The translations under genes were made by a program, and so were the position numbers. This document shows positions 34,917-44,415 of a stretch of 64,000 bases of DNA, in pieces; position 1 is the first letter of the stretch, and every line of letters starts with the position of its first letter. Source of the DNA: JAJZGK01 sp035538795 (GTDB lineage Bacteria; Pseudomonadota; Alphaproteobacteria; Rhodospirillales; Magnetospirillaceae); contig DATLJS010000038.1 of assembly GCA_035538795.1 (NCBI GenBank), positions 27,581 to 91,580 of the forward strand, given 5' to 3'. The notes under the pieces were generated by a model. The model saw only the letters and a program-made list of their open reading frames with translations, was not told the DNA's origin and searched no databases.

Positions 34917-35683
34917 TCCTCGTCCTCCAGTTCGCTGTCGGGGACGTCGTTGCTTTCCAGGGTGGCCTCGGCGGCGTGGCCGCCTTCCAAATAGGCCGAA
35001 CGGATGGCCGGATTGGCCAGAAGCTCGGCGCCGCTGCCGCTCATGGCGATGCGGCCATTGACCATCACATAGGCGCGATGAGCCAGTTTCAAGGCGTGGA
35101 AGGCGTTTTGCTCCACCAGGAAGACCGTGACCTTCTGCTGGCTGTTGATCTCCTTGATGATCTCGAAGATCTGCTTCACGACCAAGGGTGCCAGACCCAG
35201 GGACGGTTCGTCCAGCAAGAGAAGGCGCGGCCGGCTCATCAAGGCGCGGCCGATGGCCAGCATCTGCTGTTCGCCGCCGGAAAGCGTGCCGCCACGCTGG
35301 TCGATGCGTTCCTTCAGGCGGGGAAACAGGGTCAGAACCCGCTCGAGGTCGTCGTCGAAGAATTTCGGATCGACGATCACGCCGCCCATCTGAAGATTCT
35401 CCAGCACGGTCATGCGCGGGAAGATGCGCCGGCCTTCCGGCGAATGGGCGATGCCCCTGCGGACGATCTGATATGTGGGCAGGCGGGTCAGCTCCTCACC
35501 TTCGAAGACGATGCTGCCTTCGGTGGCGCGGGGCTTGCCGCATAGCGTCATCAAAAGGGTGGTTTTTCCGGCGCCGTTGGCGCCGATCAGGGTGACGATC
35601 TCGCCGGCTTCGACGTCGATGTCGATGCCGTGCAAGGCCTGAATGCGGCCATAGCCTGAATGCAGATTGCGGATGGTCAGCAT
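34913..35683 (-). CDS. livF: Branched-chain amino-acid ABC transporter, ATPase LivF
   Basis: ABC ATPase of 256 aa. Walker A is LIGANGAGKTTLL, the signature is TLSGGEQQMLAIGRAL, and Walker B is RLLLLDEPSLGLAP. The LivF-type sequence is LTIRNLHSGYGRIQALHGID. A C-terminal acidic extension (about 15 residues, ending DSELEDEE) is longer than usual. It follows livG with a 1 bp gap. Confidence 0.95.
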   Translation of the reverse strand: MLTIRNLHSGYGRIQALHGIDIDVEAGEIVTLIGANGAGKTTLLMTLCGKPRATEGSIVFEGEELTRLPTYQIVRRGIAHSPEGRRIFPRMTVLENLQMGGVIVDPKFFDDDLERVLTLFPRLKERIDQRGGTLSGGEQQMLAIGRALMSRPRLLLLDEPSLGLAPLVVKQIFEIIKEINSQQKVTVFLVEQNAFHALKLAHRAYVMVNGRIAMSGSGAELLANPAIRSAYLEGGHAAEATLESNDVPDSELEDEE

Positions 35684-35684
35684 C

Positions 35685-36526
<842 letters not shown>

Positions 36527-36530
<4 letters not shown>

Positions 36531-37855
36531 TCTCCGGCCTCCTGCAAGTCGCCAAGACGGATGGTCGGCTCGCGGCTGGACAGCAGGCCGCGGGGACGCC
36601 ACAGCATGATCAGAACCATCGCGCCGCCGAAGGCCAGCATGCGGTAAAGCTGCAGGTCGCGGAACCATTCGGGCAGGCCGACCAGCAGAACCGCGGCCAG
36701 CACGATGCCGATCTGGCTGCCCATGCCGCCCAGCACCACGATGGCCAGGATGATGGCCGATTCGATGAAGGTGAAGCTTTCCGGGCTGATGAAACCCTGG
36801 CGGGTGGCGAAGAACGATCCGGCGAAACCGGCGAACATGGCGCCGATGGCGAAGGCCGACAGCTTGGTCTTGGTGGGATTGATGCCCAGCGACCGGCAGG
36901 CCGTCTCATCCTCGCGCAGGGCTTCCCAGGCCCGCCCGATGGGCAGCTTGCGGATGCGCAGGGTGAACAGGTTGGTGGCCAGGGCCAGCACCAGGATCAG
37001 GTAATAGAGGAAGACGATGCGGTGGTCGGCCGAGAAATCCAGGCCGAAGAACTGGGCGAAGGTGGGGCTGCCGTCGGTCGACACCGCCGTGAACGGCAGG
37101 CCGAAGAAGCTGGGGCGCTTGATGCCGGCGATGCCGTTGGGGCCGCCGGTGAAATCCTGCCAGTTCAGCAGCACGACGCGGATGATCTCGCCGAAGCCCA
37201 GGGTGACGATGGCCAGATAATCGCCGCGCAGACGCAGGACCGGGAAACCGAGCGCCATGCCGAAACTGGCCGACAGCAATCCCGCCAGCGGCAGACAGAT
37301 CCAGAAGTTGAGGCCGAAATGCTGGGACAGCAGGGCGTAGGAATATGCGCCGACGGCGTAGAAGGCGACGTAGCCCAGATCCAGCAGGCCGGCCAGACCG
37401 ACCACGATGTTCAGTCCCCAGCCCAGCATGACGTAGATCAGCAACAGGGTGGCCTTGTCGATCAGGTTTCGGTCCGAGAAGGGCAGCAGCGGCAGCACCA
37501 GGGCGGTGGCGACCATGATCCAGCCGGCGATCTTGCGGATTTTGCCGCCCTTGCCGGGGGCGGCGCTGGCATCGGCGGCTTCGACCGCGGCCTTGCCCGA
37601 GGCTCGCATGCGTCGGCCCAGGGCGGCTCCCGCCAGGGACAGCCCCAGCCGGCCGGCGAAGACGATGACGCCCGACCACAGGACCAGCGAGAAGCGGTAA
37701 TCCAGATGCAGCCCCTGGGCGGAATCGAGCAGGTGGAAACCCAGCAGGGGCAGGGCCAGCAAAGCCGCCAGCAGTCCGGCGGCGATGCTGTCCTTAACCA
37801 TGTGGCTCAGACTGGGATGATGGTGATGGCCGGCGGCGGCGCTGGTCGTCGTCAT
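36527..37855 (-). CDS. livM: Branched-chain amino-acid ABC transporter, permease LivM
   Basis: Inner-membrane permease of 442 aa with about 10 hydrophobic segments. Characteristic blocks are MLGWGLNIVVGLAGLLDLGYVAFYAVGAY and RIRKLPIGRAWEALREDETACRSLGI. The N-terminal extension of about 130 residues includes a His-rich start (AAAGHHHHPSLSHM). Such long LivM forms occur in alphaproteobacteria. It lies 5 bp from livH. Confidence 0.95.
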
Positions 37856-37860
37856 GGCTC

Positions 37861-38778
37861 TTAGACCTTCTCGATCTCGGGGCGGCCCAGCAGGCCGGTG
37901 GGACGGAAGATCAGCACCAGCACCAGAATGGAGAAGGCTGCGACATCCTTGTATTCAATGCTGAAATAGCCGGACCAGAAGGCTTCGATCAGGCCGATCA
38001 GCAGGCCGCCCAGCATGGCGCCCGGCAACGAGCCGATACCGCCCAGCACGGCGGCGGTAAAGGCCTTCATGCCGGCGATGAAACCGATATAGAAGTCGAT
38101 CACGCCGTAATAGAGAGTGACCATCAGGCCGGCCACGGCGGCCAGGGAGGCGCCGATGACGAAGGTTGCCGAAATGATGCGGTCGACGTTAACCCCCAGC
38201 AGCGAGGCCATGGTCATGTCCTGCTCGGTGGCGCGCTGGGCGCGCCCCAGCGGCGTGCGGGTGATGATCCAGGTGAAGCCGGCCATCAGGGCCACGGTCA
38301 GCAGAACGATGATGATCTGCAGATAGGACAGGCTGGCATGCTGGCCGCCGTTTCCCAGCGACAGGTCGAACCCGCCGCGGATGATGGGCTGCATCGGCTT
38401 GACGCGGGCGCCTTGGGCGATCTGGACGTAGTTCTGCAGCACGATCGAGACGCCGATGGCCGAAATCAGGGGGGCCAGCTTGAACGAACCGCGCAAGGGG
38501 CGGTAGGCGATGCGTTCGATGGCCCAGCCGTAGGCGGCGGTGAACACCATCGCCACCATCAGAACAAGCGCCAGGGCCAGCGGGACATAGGTGATGCCCA
38601 GCACGCCGAGCAAAAGGAATCCGATCATAGAGACGAAGGCGCCGATCATATAAATCTCGCCGTGGGCGAAATTGATCATGCCGATGATGCCGTAGACCAT
38701 CGTGTAGCCGATGGCGATCAAGCCATAAATGGCGCCGAGCGTTAGTCCGTTGATGAGCTGCTGTAGAAAGTAATCCAT
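37861..38778 (-). CDS. livH: Branched-chain amino-acid ABC transporter, permease LivH
   Basis: Permease of 305 aa with about eight membrane segments. The LivH opening is MDYFLQQLINGLTLGAIYGLIAIGYTMVYGIIGMINFAHGEIYM. The EAA loop reads ERIAYRPLRGS. It is the first gene of the operon, so its promoter should lie in the 592 bp between it and nifA. Confidence 0.95.
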   Translation of the reverse strand: MDYFLQQLINGLTLGAIYGLIAIGYTMVYGIIGMINFAHGEIYMIGAFVSMIGFLLLGVLGITYVPLALALVLMVAMVFTAAYGWAIERIAYRPLRGSFKLAPLISAIGVSIVLQNYVQIAQGARVKPMQPIIRGGFDLSLGNGGQHASLSYLQIIIVLLTVALMAGFTWIITRTPLGRAQRATEQDMTMASLLGVNVDRIISATFVIGASLAAVAGLMVTLYYGVIDFYIGFIAGMKAFTAAVLGGIGSLPGAMLGGLLIGLIEAFWSGYFSIEYKDVAAFSILVLVLIFRPTGLLGRPEIEKV

Positions 38779-39131
38779 GAAGCCGCGTTTCTCAGTCTGA
38801 ATTACTCATGGCTGAAAAAGGCGATCCCAAGCCCGGTCGTTACAGACCGAAGCCGCCCCTTCATCCACGATCCTGGTCCATGACCCTAGCTGAACGGCAA
38901 GGGCTGTCAAGCAGCTTGATCGCTCGGACAGGATGCCTGTAAAGCCTTGTAAACTGCCTGTTTCAACGGCAATTGCGTATTGCTTCGGCAGGCCGGGGGC
39001 GGGTGGTCCCGCAAGGGGCCGCGCACGAAAATTTCGCCTGATCTATTATTTTCCGTGACTTTGACGTGATTGCGCTTGTGTGCGGGGATTAGGTGCTTTT
39101 AAGGAAATGCTCCCGGTGGTTGCGGTGGCAA

Positions 39132-39155
39132 ATGATTAATTTTTAATCATGATTA
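39132..39155. promoter_or_regulatory. AT-rich operator-like repeats before nifA
   Basis: Perfect inverted repeat ATGATTAA-TTT-TTAATCAT followed at once by a third copy of TGATTA. The second and third copies form the palindrome AATCATGATT. It lies about 110 bp upstream of the sigma-54-like element of nifA. The binding protein is unknown. Confidence 0.45.
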
Positions 39156-39262
39156 TGACTTTGGTTAAAAATTTGGCGTGTCAAGGCGGATAATTTTTTT
39201 GTTTGCGTCTCCATGGGCTTGAAACTGCTGTTAAAAGCACCCCAATATCGGGTTGAAGGGGG

Positions 39263-39278
39263 TGGCGTGAATTTTGCT
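39263..39278 (+). promoter_or_regulatory. Sigma-54-like promoter of nifA
   Basis: TGGCGTGAATTTTGCT has GG at 39264 and GC at 39276 with the required 10 bp between, and it matches TTGCT at -12. It lies 93 bp before the nifA ATG. The -24 half is imperfect and no enhancer site is obvious, so it is tentative. Confidence 0.4.
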
Positions 39279-39370
39279 GGGTACAATGCGGGCCTATCCG
39301 CAGGATGTGTCTGCGGTTGTTACCTGGGGCCGGTTGTCGTGGGCAGGGGCGCGGACGGAGGGTTGATTTA

Positions 39371-41092
39371 ATGCCTGACAATAGGAATAGTTCCGCGCTG
39401 TCGCTGATCAGCATCTATGAGATCAGCAAGATTCTGTCGTCATCGCTGAATTTGGAAAAGACCCTGCGCGAGGTGGTCAACCTCCTGTCCTCCTATCTGG
39501 AGATGCGCCGGGGCATGGTTACCCTGGTCAGCGACAAGACGCAGCTGGAAGTGGTCGCCGCCGCCGGCATGACCCCGGACGCCTTGAAGCGTGAAGGCGG
39601 CAACCAGCCGGCTTCGGCCCTGGTGTCGCTGGTCGGCCGCGTGGTTGCCACCGGCATGCCCATCGTTATCCCCGATCTGGCGGAAGAGCCCCTGGTGGCC
39701 GAGGCGGAAGACGGGCTGGCCACCCTCGATGACGAAATCGTCGCCTTCATCGGCGTGCCGATCAAGGCGGCGGAAAAAACCATCGGCGTGCTGTCCATCG
39801 ACCGCGTGCGTGATTCCGAGCATTTCGACGTCAACTTTGAGGCGGACGTCCGTTTTCTGACCATGGTGGCCAATCTGGTGGGGCAGACCGTGCGTCTGCA
39901 TCAATCGGTGGCCAACGAGCGGGAGCGCCTGCTGCTGGAGCAGCATCGCCTGCAAAAGGCCGTACAGGCCGAAGCCGAGCCGGGGCGTTTCAATATCGAC
40001 AACGTCATCGGCGTCAGCCGCCGCATGCAGGACGTTTATGCCGAAATCCACCAGATCGCCCCCAGCCGCTCGACGGTGCTGCTGCGCGGCGAATCCGGCA
40101 CCGGCAAGGAACTGATCGCGCGCGCCGTGCATTTCCTCAGTCCCCGCAAGGACGGCGCCTTCATTAAAGTGAACTGTGCCGCCCTGCCGGAAACCTTGTT
40201 GGAGTCCGAACTGTTCGGCCATGAAAAAGGGGCCTTTACCGGCGCCAACGCCGAACGCAAGGGGCGGTTCGAACTGGCTCACGGCGGCACGTTGTTCCTG
40301 GACGAGATCGGCGAGATTTCCGGCCCGTTCCAGGCCAAGCTGCTGCGCGTGCTGCAAGAGGGGGAATTCGAGCGGGTGGGCGGCAACCGCACCATCAAGG
40401 TCGATGTCCGTCTGGTTTGCGCCACCAACCGCAATCTGGAAGAAATGGTCGCCAAGGGCGATTTTCGCGCCGACCTCTATTACCGCATCAACGTGGTGCC
40501 GATCTTCCTGCCGCCCCTGCGGGAACGCAAAGAAGACATTCCGTTGCTGGTGGGCCATTTCGTGCAGCGCTTCAACACGGAGAACAACCGCCACGTCCGC
40601 ATCGCTCCCGAGGCGATGGAGGTGCTGATGGCCTGTTATTTCCCTGGAAATGTGCGCGAACTGGAGAACTGTGTCTATCGCGTCGCCACCCTGGTGCGGG
40701 GCGACGTGGTGCGCGAGGCCGACTTCGCCTGTCAGCGCGGGCTTTGTCTGTCGTCGTCGCTGTGGAAACACAGCAAGCCCGAGCTGGCGATGGCCGGACA
40801 GGCTCCGGGCGGTTTCGTGGCGCCCGCGCCTTGCGCCGCCAACTGCGTCGATCCCCACTGTCAGGAAGCCAAACGCCCGGCGCTGGCGGGGGTGGAAGCC
40901 ATCGACGTCCATGGCGAGGAATCCTATGAGCTGTCCGACGACCTGTCGGCCGGTCAGCAACGGGAGCGCCTGCTCAAGGCCATGGAGAAGGCCGGCTGGG
41001 TTCAGGCCAAGGCCGCCCGCCTGCTGAACCTGACCCCCCGTCAGGTCGGGTACGCGTTGAAAAAGTACAATATCGAAGTCAAGCGCATCTGA
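39371..41092 (+). CDS. nifA: Nif-specific sigma-54 activator NifA
   Basis: Transcription activator of nif operons, 573 aa. It has an N-terminal GAF domain (about residues 20-165) and an AAA+ domain with Walker A GESGTGKE at 240-247 and the sigma-54 contact loop GAFTGA at 287-292. The C-terminal HTH is KAARLLNLTPRQVGYALKKYN. The pattern C422-x11-C434-x19-C454-x4-C459 is the mark of oxygen-sensitive NifA of rhizobia and Azospirillum (family knowledge). A further C-x3-C-x4-C (CAANCVDPHC) lies in the linker before the HTH. ATG 39371 has GGAGGG upstream, and in-frame sequence upstream is not NifA-like. Its targets nifB, nifH and nifE all carry NifA boxes. Confidence 0.97.
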   Translation: MPDNRNSSALSLISIYEISKILSSSLNLEKTLREVVNLLSSYLEMRRGMVTLVSDKTQLEVVAAAGMTPDALKREGGNQPASALVSLVGRVVATGMPIVIPDLAEEPLVAEAEDGLATLDDEIVAFIGVPIKAAEKTIGVLSIDRVRDSEHFDVNFEADVRFLTMVANLVGQTVRLHQSVANERERLLLEQHRLQKAVQAEAEPGRFNIDNVIGVSRRMQDVYAEIHQIAPSRSTVLLRGESGTGKELIARAVHFLSPRKDGAFIKVNCAALPETLLESELFGHEKGAFTGANAERKGRFELAHGGTLFLDEIGEISGPFQAKLLRVLQEGEFERVGGNRTIKVDVRLVCATNRNLEEMVAKGDFRADLYYRINVVPIFLPPLRERKEDIPLLVGHFVQRFNTENNRHVRIAPEAMEVLMACYFPGNVRELENCVYRVATLVRGDVVREADFACQRGLCLSSSLWKHSKPELAMAGQAPGGFVAPAPCAANCVDPHCQEAKRPALAGVEAIDVHGEESYELSDDLSAGQQRERLLKAMEKAGWVQAKAARLLNLTPRQVGYALKKYNIEVKRI

Positions 41093-41161
41093 ATGTACGC
41101 TTCGGTAAAGGGCCGGAGCTTTGTCGCAAGTCTGACGCGGCGGCTTCGGCCCTTTGCTTTG

Positions 41162-41203
41162 TGTCGCATGCCTGACAGCCTTGTCGCTGTCGCGACACTG
41201 ACA
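41162..41203 (+). promoter_or_regulatory. Three NifA upstream activator sites of nifB
   Basis: Three exact TGT-N10-ACA matches: 41162-41177 (TGTCGCATGCCTGACA), 41182-41197 (TGTCGCTGTCGCGACA) and 41188-41203 (TGTCGCGACACTGACA). The last two overlap by 10 bp. They lie about 50-75 bp before the -24 element of nifB. A near match (TGT-N10-ACG) lies at 41122. Confidence 0.8.
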
Positions 41204-41242
41204 TAATCGTGGAATGACTTTGTTTTCTGCCATTTTTGCATC

Positions 41243-41258
41243 TGGCATGATGCCTGCA
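41243..41258 (+). promoter_or_regulatory. Sigma-54 promoter of nifB
   Basis: TGGCATGATGCCTGCA has GG at 41244, GC at 41256 and 10 bp between them. It is close to the consensus TGGCAC-N5-TTGCA. The nifB ATG is 43 bp downstream. Confidence 0.82.
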
Positions 41259-41300
41259 TAGCCGCTTCCAACGGATCCTATTGATGGATGGAGGCTTGGC

Positions 41301-42773
41301 GTGAACCAGCAAGTCATTTCGCTCGACAGCGTCGCCCGCGCCGCGAAGCCGGCCGGTGGTTGCTCCAGCACGGGGCACGGTTCCTGCGGTTCGTCCACCG
41401 CTCCGGCGGACATGCCCGCCGAGGTGTGGGAAAAGGTCAAGGACCATCCCTGCTATAGTGAAGAAGCCCATCACTATTTCGCCCGCATGCATGTGGCGGT
41501 GGCGCCCGCCTGCAACATCCAGTGCAACTACTGCAATCGCAAATACGACTGTTCCAACGAAAGCCGTCCCGGCGTGGTCAGCGAAAAGCTGACGCCGGAA
41601 GAGGCGGTGCGCAAGATCACCGCCGTCGCCGCCAAGGTGCCGCAATTGTCGGTGCTGGGGATTGCCGGTCCCGGCGATGCGCTGGCCAATCCGCACAAGA
41701 CCTTCAAGACTTTCGAGCTGGTGTCCAAGGCTTTGCCGCACCTGAAGCTCTGTCTGTCCACCAATGGTCTGGCCCTGCCGGATCATGTGGACACCATCAA
41801 GGATTACAATGTCGACCATGTGACCATCACCATCAGCGCGGTGGACCCGGAAGTCGGTCAGCATATCTATCCCTGGATCTTCTACGAACATAAGCGTTGG
41901 ACCGGCATCGAAGGGGCCCGCATCCTGTTGGAGCGCCAGATGAAGGGCCTGGAGATGCTGGTGGCCGCCGGCATTCTGGTGAAGGTCAATTCGGTGCTGA
42001 TCCCCGGCGTCAACGACCACCACATGGAAGAGATCAACCGGGTGGTGAAATCCAAGGGTGCCTTCCTGCACAATGTCATGCCGCTGATTTCTGACCCGGC
42101 CCACGGCACCTATTTCGGTCTGTCCGGCCAGCGCGGTCCGACGCCCATGGAATTGAAGGCTGTCCAGGACAAACTGGAGGGTGGGGCCAAGCTGATGCGC
42201 CATTGCCGCCAGTGCCGCGCCGACGCGGTCGGCCTGCTGGGCGAGGATCTGGGGTCCGAGTTCACCCTGGACAAGATCGAGGCCGAACCCGTTTTCGATC
42301 CCAAGCCGCGGGAAATGTACATGCAGGTGGTCGAGCAGGACCGTACCGACCGTCATGCCGCCGAGGACGCGGCCAAGCAGACCGCCGCCCATGCCGAGGC
42401 CAAGCCGCTGCTGGTGGCCGTCGCCACCAAGGGCGGCGGACGCATCAACCAGCATTTCGGCCATGCCAAGGAATTCCAGCTGTTCGAAGTGGACGGACGC
42501 CAGGTTCAGTTCAAGGGTGTCCGCAAGGCCGACAACTACTGCCAGGGTGGCTACGGCGAGGAAGAGGCGCTGGATCCGATCATCGCCGCGTTGAAGGACG
42601 TTTCGGCGGTGCTGGTGGCCCGTATCGGCGATTGTCCCAGGCAGAAACTGGCGGACGAAGGCATTCTGGTGGTCGACGACTACGCCCACGAATACATCGA
42701 AGCCTCGGCTTTGGCCTGGTGGAGCAAGGTCAATGGCGCGTCCGAGGCTGACGGCCTCATGGCGTCGGCATAG
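41301..42773 (+). CDS. nifB: FeMo-cofactor biosynthesis radical SAM protein NifB
   Basis: Makes NifB-co, the 8Fe core precursor of FeMo-co, from 4Fe-4S clusters with SAM, 490 aa. The radical SAM cysteines C71, C75 and C78 are in ACNIQCNYCNRKYDC. The C-terminal NifX-like domain (about residue 365 on) reads VAVATKGGGRINQHFGHAKEFQLFEV. It is the full two-domain form. It leads the unit nifB-fdxN-LRV-nifZ-nifT-SIR2 under NifA/sigma-54 control. Confidence 0.98.
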   Translation: MNQQVISLDSVARAAKPAGGCSSTGHGSCGSSTAPADMPAEVWEKVKDHPCYSEEAHHYFARMHVAVAPACNIQCNYCNRKYDCSNESRPGVVSEKLTPEEAVRKITAVAAKVPQLSVLGIAGPGDALANPHKTFKTFELVSKALPHLKLCLSTNGLALPDHVDTIKDYNVDHVTITISAVDPEVGQHIYPWIFYEHKRWTGIEGARILLERQMKGLEMLVAAGILVKVNSVLIPGVNDHHMEEINRVVKSKGAFLHNVMPLISDPAHGTYFGLSGQRGPTPMELKAVQDKLEGGAKLMRHCRQCRADAVGLLGEDLGSEFTLDKIEAEPVFDPKPREMYMQVVEQDRTDRHAAEDAAKQTAAHAEAKPLLVAVATKGGGRINQHFGHAKEFQLFEVDGRQVQFKGVRKADNYCQGGYGEEEALDPIIAALKDVSAVLVARIGDCPRQKLADEGILVVDDYAHEYIEASALAWWSKVNGASEADGLMASA

Positions 42774-42844
42774 GCTTATGATGTATAAGGATTAACCATC
42801 GGCGTCCGAAAAGAGCGCCAGGACTTTGAGAGGAGTTTCATCAC

Positions 42845-43039
42845 ATGGCTTATAAGATCGTTGCTTCCCAGTGCACCGGCTGCGGCGCCTGCGAATTTGA
42901 ATGCCCCAACAAGGCTATTTCGGAGAAGGGCGGCGTTTTCGTGATCAATCCGGACAAGTGCACCGAATGCAAGGGCCACTTCGATACCGCTCAGTGCGCC
43001 GCCGTCTGTCCGGTCGACGAGACCTGCGTCCCCGCCTGA
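42845..43039 (+). CDS. fdxN: Ferredoxin FdxN, 2[4Fe-4S]
   Basis: A 64 aa bacterial-type ferredoxin. The first cluster motif is C-x2-C-x2-C-x3-C in QCTGCGACEFECP. The second is C-x2-C-x8-C-x3-C in KCTECKGHFDTAQCAAVCP. FdxN next to nifB serves NifB or electron supply to nitrogenase in several alphaproteobacteria. GAGAGGAG lies before the ATG, 71 bp after nifB. Confidence 0.95.
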   Translation: MAYKIVASQCTGCGACEFECPNKAISEKGGVFVINPDKCTECKGHFDTAQCAAVCPVDETCVPA

Positions 43040-43048
43040 CCCGGCTTG

Positions 43049-43077
43049 TGCCCGACCGGTTCCAGTCCGGTCGGGCA
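43049..43077 (+). promoter_or_regulatory. Intercistronic hairpin after fdxN
   Basis: Perfect 11 bp stem TGCCCGACCGG/CCGGTCGGGCA with a 7-base loop, 9 bp after the fdxN stop. There is no T-run, so it may stabilise the nifB-fdxN message or attenuate readthrough to the downstream genes. Confidence 0.6.
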
Positions 43078-43130
43078 TCCGGCCCTTAAGGCGGCGAAGA
43101 ACCGTTGAAAATAAAGGGGAGGGCCTGGTC

Positions 43131-43916
43131 ATGACGGATGTCGAGGACGCCCTGGATTGGCAGGGTAATCCAGTCGATTGCCAAGGTTGCCCCCATCGGG
43201 CTTTGCTGGCCGAAAACGGCTGTGAACGGGGCAAGGTCTGTATTCAGGACCGCCGGGCAAGCCGCATTGATCGTTTTCTGCGGGCGCATCCCGATCTGGC
43301 CAACGAGGCCATCCGCCACCCTTATTTCATGCAGCGGGCCGTGGCGGCGCGTTGGGCCAACATCTTCCATCTTCCCAGGCTGGCCGGCGACCCCGATGCC
43401 GAGGTTCGCGCCGCCGCCGCCGAGCGGCTTCCCCATCGCTTCCTGATCCAGTTGCGCGCCGACCCCGATCCCAGGGTCCGGGTGGCTGCCGCGACGCGGC
43501 TCGAAGGCAGCGAACTGATGCCGCTGATCACGGATTCCGACTATTACGTGCGCGTGGTTCTGGCCCGGCGCATGCCCGAGGACTCTCTGCCCGTCCTGAT
43601 GCGCGACGTTTCGGTCGACGTGCGCATCGAGGTGGCGAAGCGCATTTCCCAGGAATGGCTGATCGCCATGGCTTGGGACGATACGCCCGAGGTGCGGCTG
43701 GTGGTGGCCGGAAGGCTGGAGCCGTCGCAGCTTCAGGTGCTGCTGCACGATGCCGACTGGCGGGTGCGCTATGCCGTCGCCAACCGTATCGGGACCGATT
43801 ATCTGCCGCAATTGGCCGAAGACCCCGAACCCGATGTCCGGGCCGAGGCCTGCCGCCGGCTGGACCTGCATATCGCCCAAGTTCTCGACCACAGCGGAGA
43901 CATCCAGGATGCGTAA
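43131..43916 (+). CDS. 4Fe-4S LRV repeat protein
   Basis: A 261 aa protein of the leucine-rich-variant (LRV) type first described in Azotobacter. The N-terminal cluster-binding cysteines are C17-x2-C20-x10-C31-x5-C37 in VDCQGCPHRALLAENGCERGKVC. About eight short helical repeats of the form DPDAEVRAAAAERLP follow. LRV proteins accompany nif genes but their role is not known. The stop overlaps the nifZ start by 8 bp. Confidence 0.9.
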   Translation: MTDVEDALDWQGNPVDCQGCPHRALLAENGCERGKVCIQDRRASRIDRFLRAHPDLANEAIRHPYFMQRAVAARWANIFHLPRLAGDPDAEVRAAAAERLPHRFLIQLRADPDPRVRVAAATRLEGSELMPLITDSDYYVRVVLARRMPEDSLPVLMRDVSVDVRIEVAKRISQEWLIAMAWDDTPEVRLVVAGRLEPSQLQVLLHDADWRVRYAVANRIGTDYLPQLAEDPEPDVRAEACRRLDLHIAQVLDHSGDIQDA

Positions 43917-44175
43917 GGAAGAGATCGTAGAACTGAACGGCCCGCCGGAATTCGATATCGGCGACAAGGTGCGGTCTTTGAAGCTGGTGCGCAATGACGG
44001 CACCTATCCCATGTCTCCGGTGGGAGAGGTGCTGATCGCCGAGGGCGATGTCGGCTATATCAACAGCATCGGCACCTACCTGCAGCAGTTCTACATCTAC
44101 GGCGTCGACTTCTTCGAGCGCGGCCGCATCGTCGGCATGCGCGCCAAGGAATTGGAATATATCGACGAAGACTGA
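43909..44175 (+). CDS. nifZ: Nitrogenase maturation protein NifZ
   Basis: An 88 aa protein. NifZ helps mature the P-cluster of the MoFe protein. The typical sequence is PPEFDIGDKVRSLKLVRNDGTYP, then LIAEGDVGYINSIGTYLQQFYIYGVDFFERGRIVGMR. The start at 43909 is fixed by overlap with the LRV gene and by family length. Confidence 0.94.
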   Translation: MRKEEIVELNGPPEFDIGDKVRSLKLVRNDGTYPMSPVGEVLIAEGDVGYINSIGTYLQQFYIYGVDFFERGRIVGMRAKELEYIDED

Positions 44176-44201
44176 AGCACTTTATAGGGGAGTGTTCGAG
44201 T

Positions 44202-44411
44202 ATGAAGGTGATGATGCGTTCCGCCGGCGGCAAGCTGTCGGCCTATGTGGCCAAGAAGGATTTGGAAGAGCCGGTGGTCGAACAGGAAAAGGAAAGCCTG
44301 TGGGGCGGTTGGATCAAGCTGGGCAACGGCTGGGTGTTGGAACTACCCGAGATGCCCGCCGATACCCGTCTGCCCATCACCGTCGAAGCCCGTAAGCGGT
44401 CCGAGGACTAG
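44202..44411 (+). CDS. nifT: NifT/FixU protein
   Basis: A 69 aa protein of the NifT/FixU family. Markers are MKVMMRSAGGKLSAYVAKKDLEEPVV and GGWIKLGNGWVLELPEMPAD. The role is unknown and the gene is dispensable in organisms tested. GGGGAG lies before the ATG, and the SIR2 gene follows 4 bp after the stop. Confidence 0.94.
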   Translation: MKVMMRSAGGKLSAYVAKKDLEEPVVEQEKESLWGGWIKLGNGWVLELPEMPADTRLPITVEARKRSED

Positions 44412-44415
44412 GCCG

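Larger units (their letters stand above)
38779..39370. other. Intergenic region between livH and nifA
   Basis: A 592 bp divergent promoter region. It holds an AT-rich cluster of three TGATTA half-sites (39132-39155) and a sigma-54-like element (39263-39278) before nifA. I could not assign the liv promoter with confidence. No FNR/FixK box (TTGAT-N4-ATCAA) and no TGT-N10-ACA NifA box was found here. Confidence 0.5.

Noticed and set aside
39061..39091. Sigma-70 promoter TTGACG before nifA
   Set aside because: No acceptable -10 hexamer at 16-18 bp spacing.
38779..39370. FNR/FixK box upstream of nifA
   Set aside because: The AT-rich dyad has a 9 bp gap between ATGAT and ATCAT, not the 4 bp required for TTGAT-N4-ATCAA.
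39440..41440. 666-codon minus-strand frame opposite nifA
   Set aside because: nifA is certain; the frame is the shadow expected from strong third-position GC.
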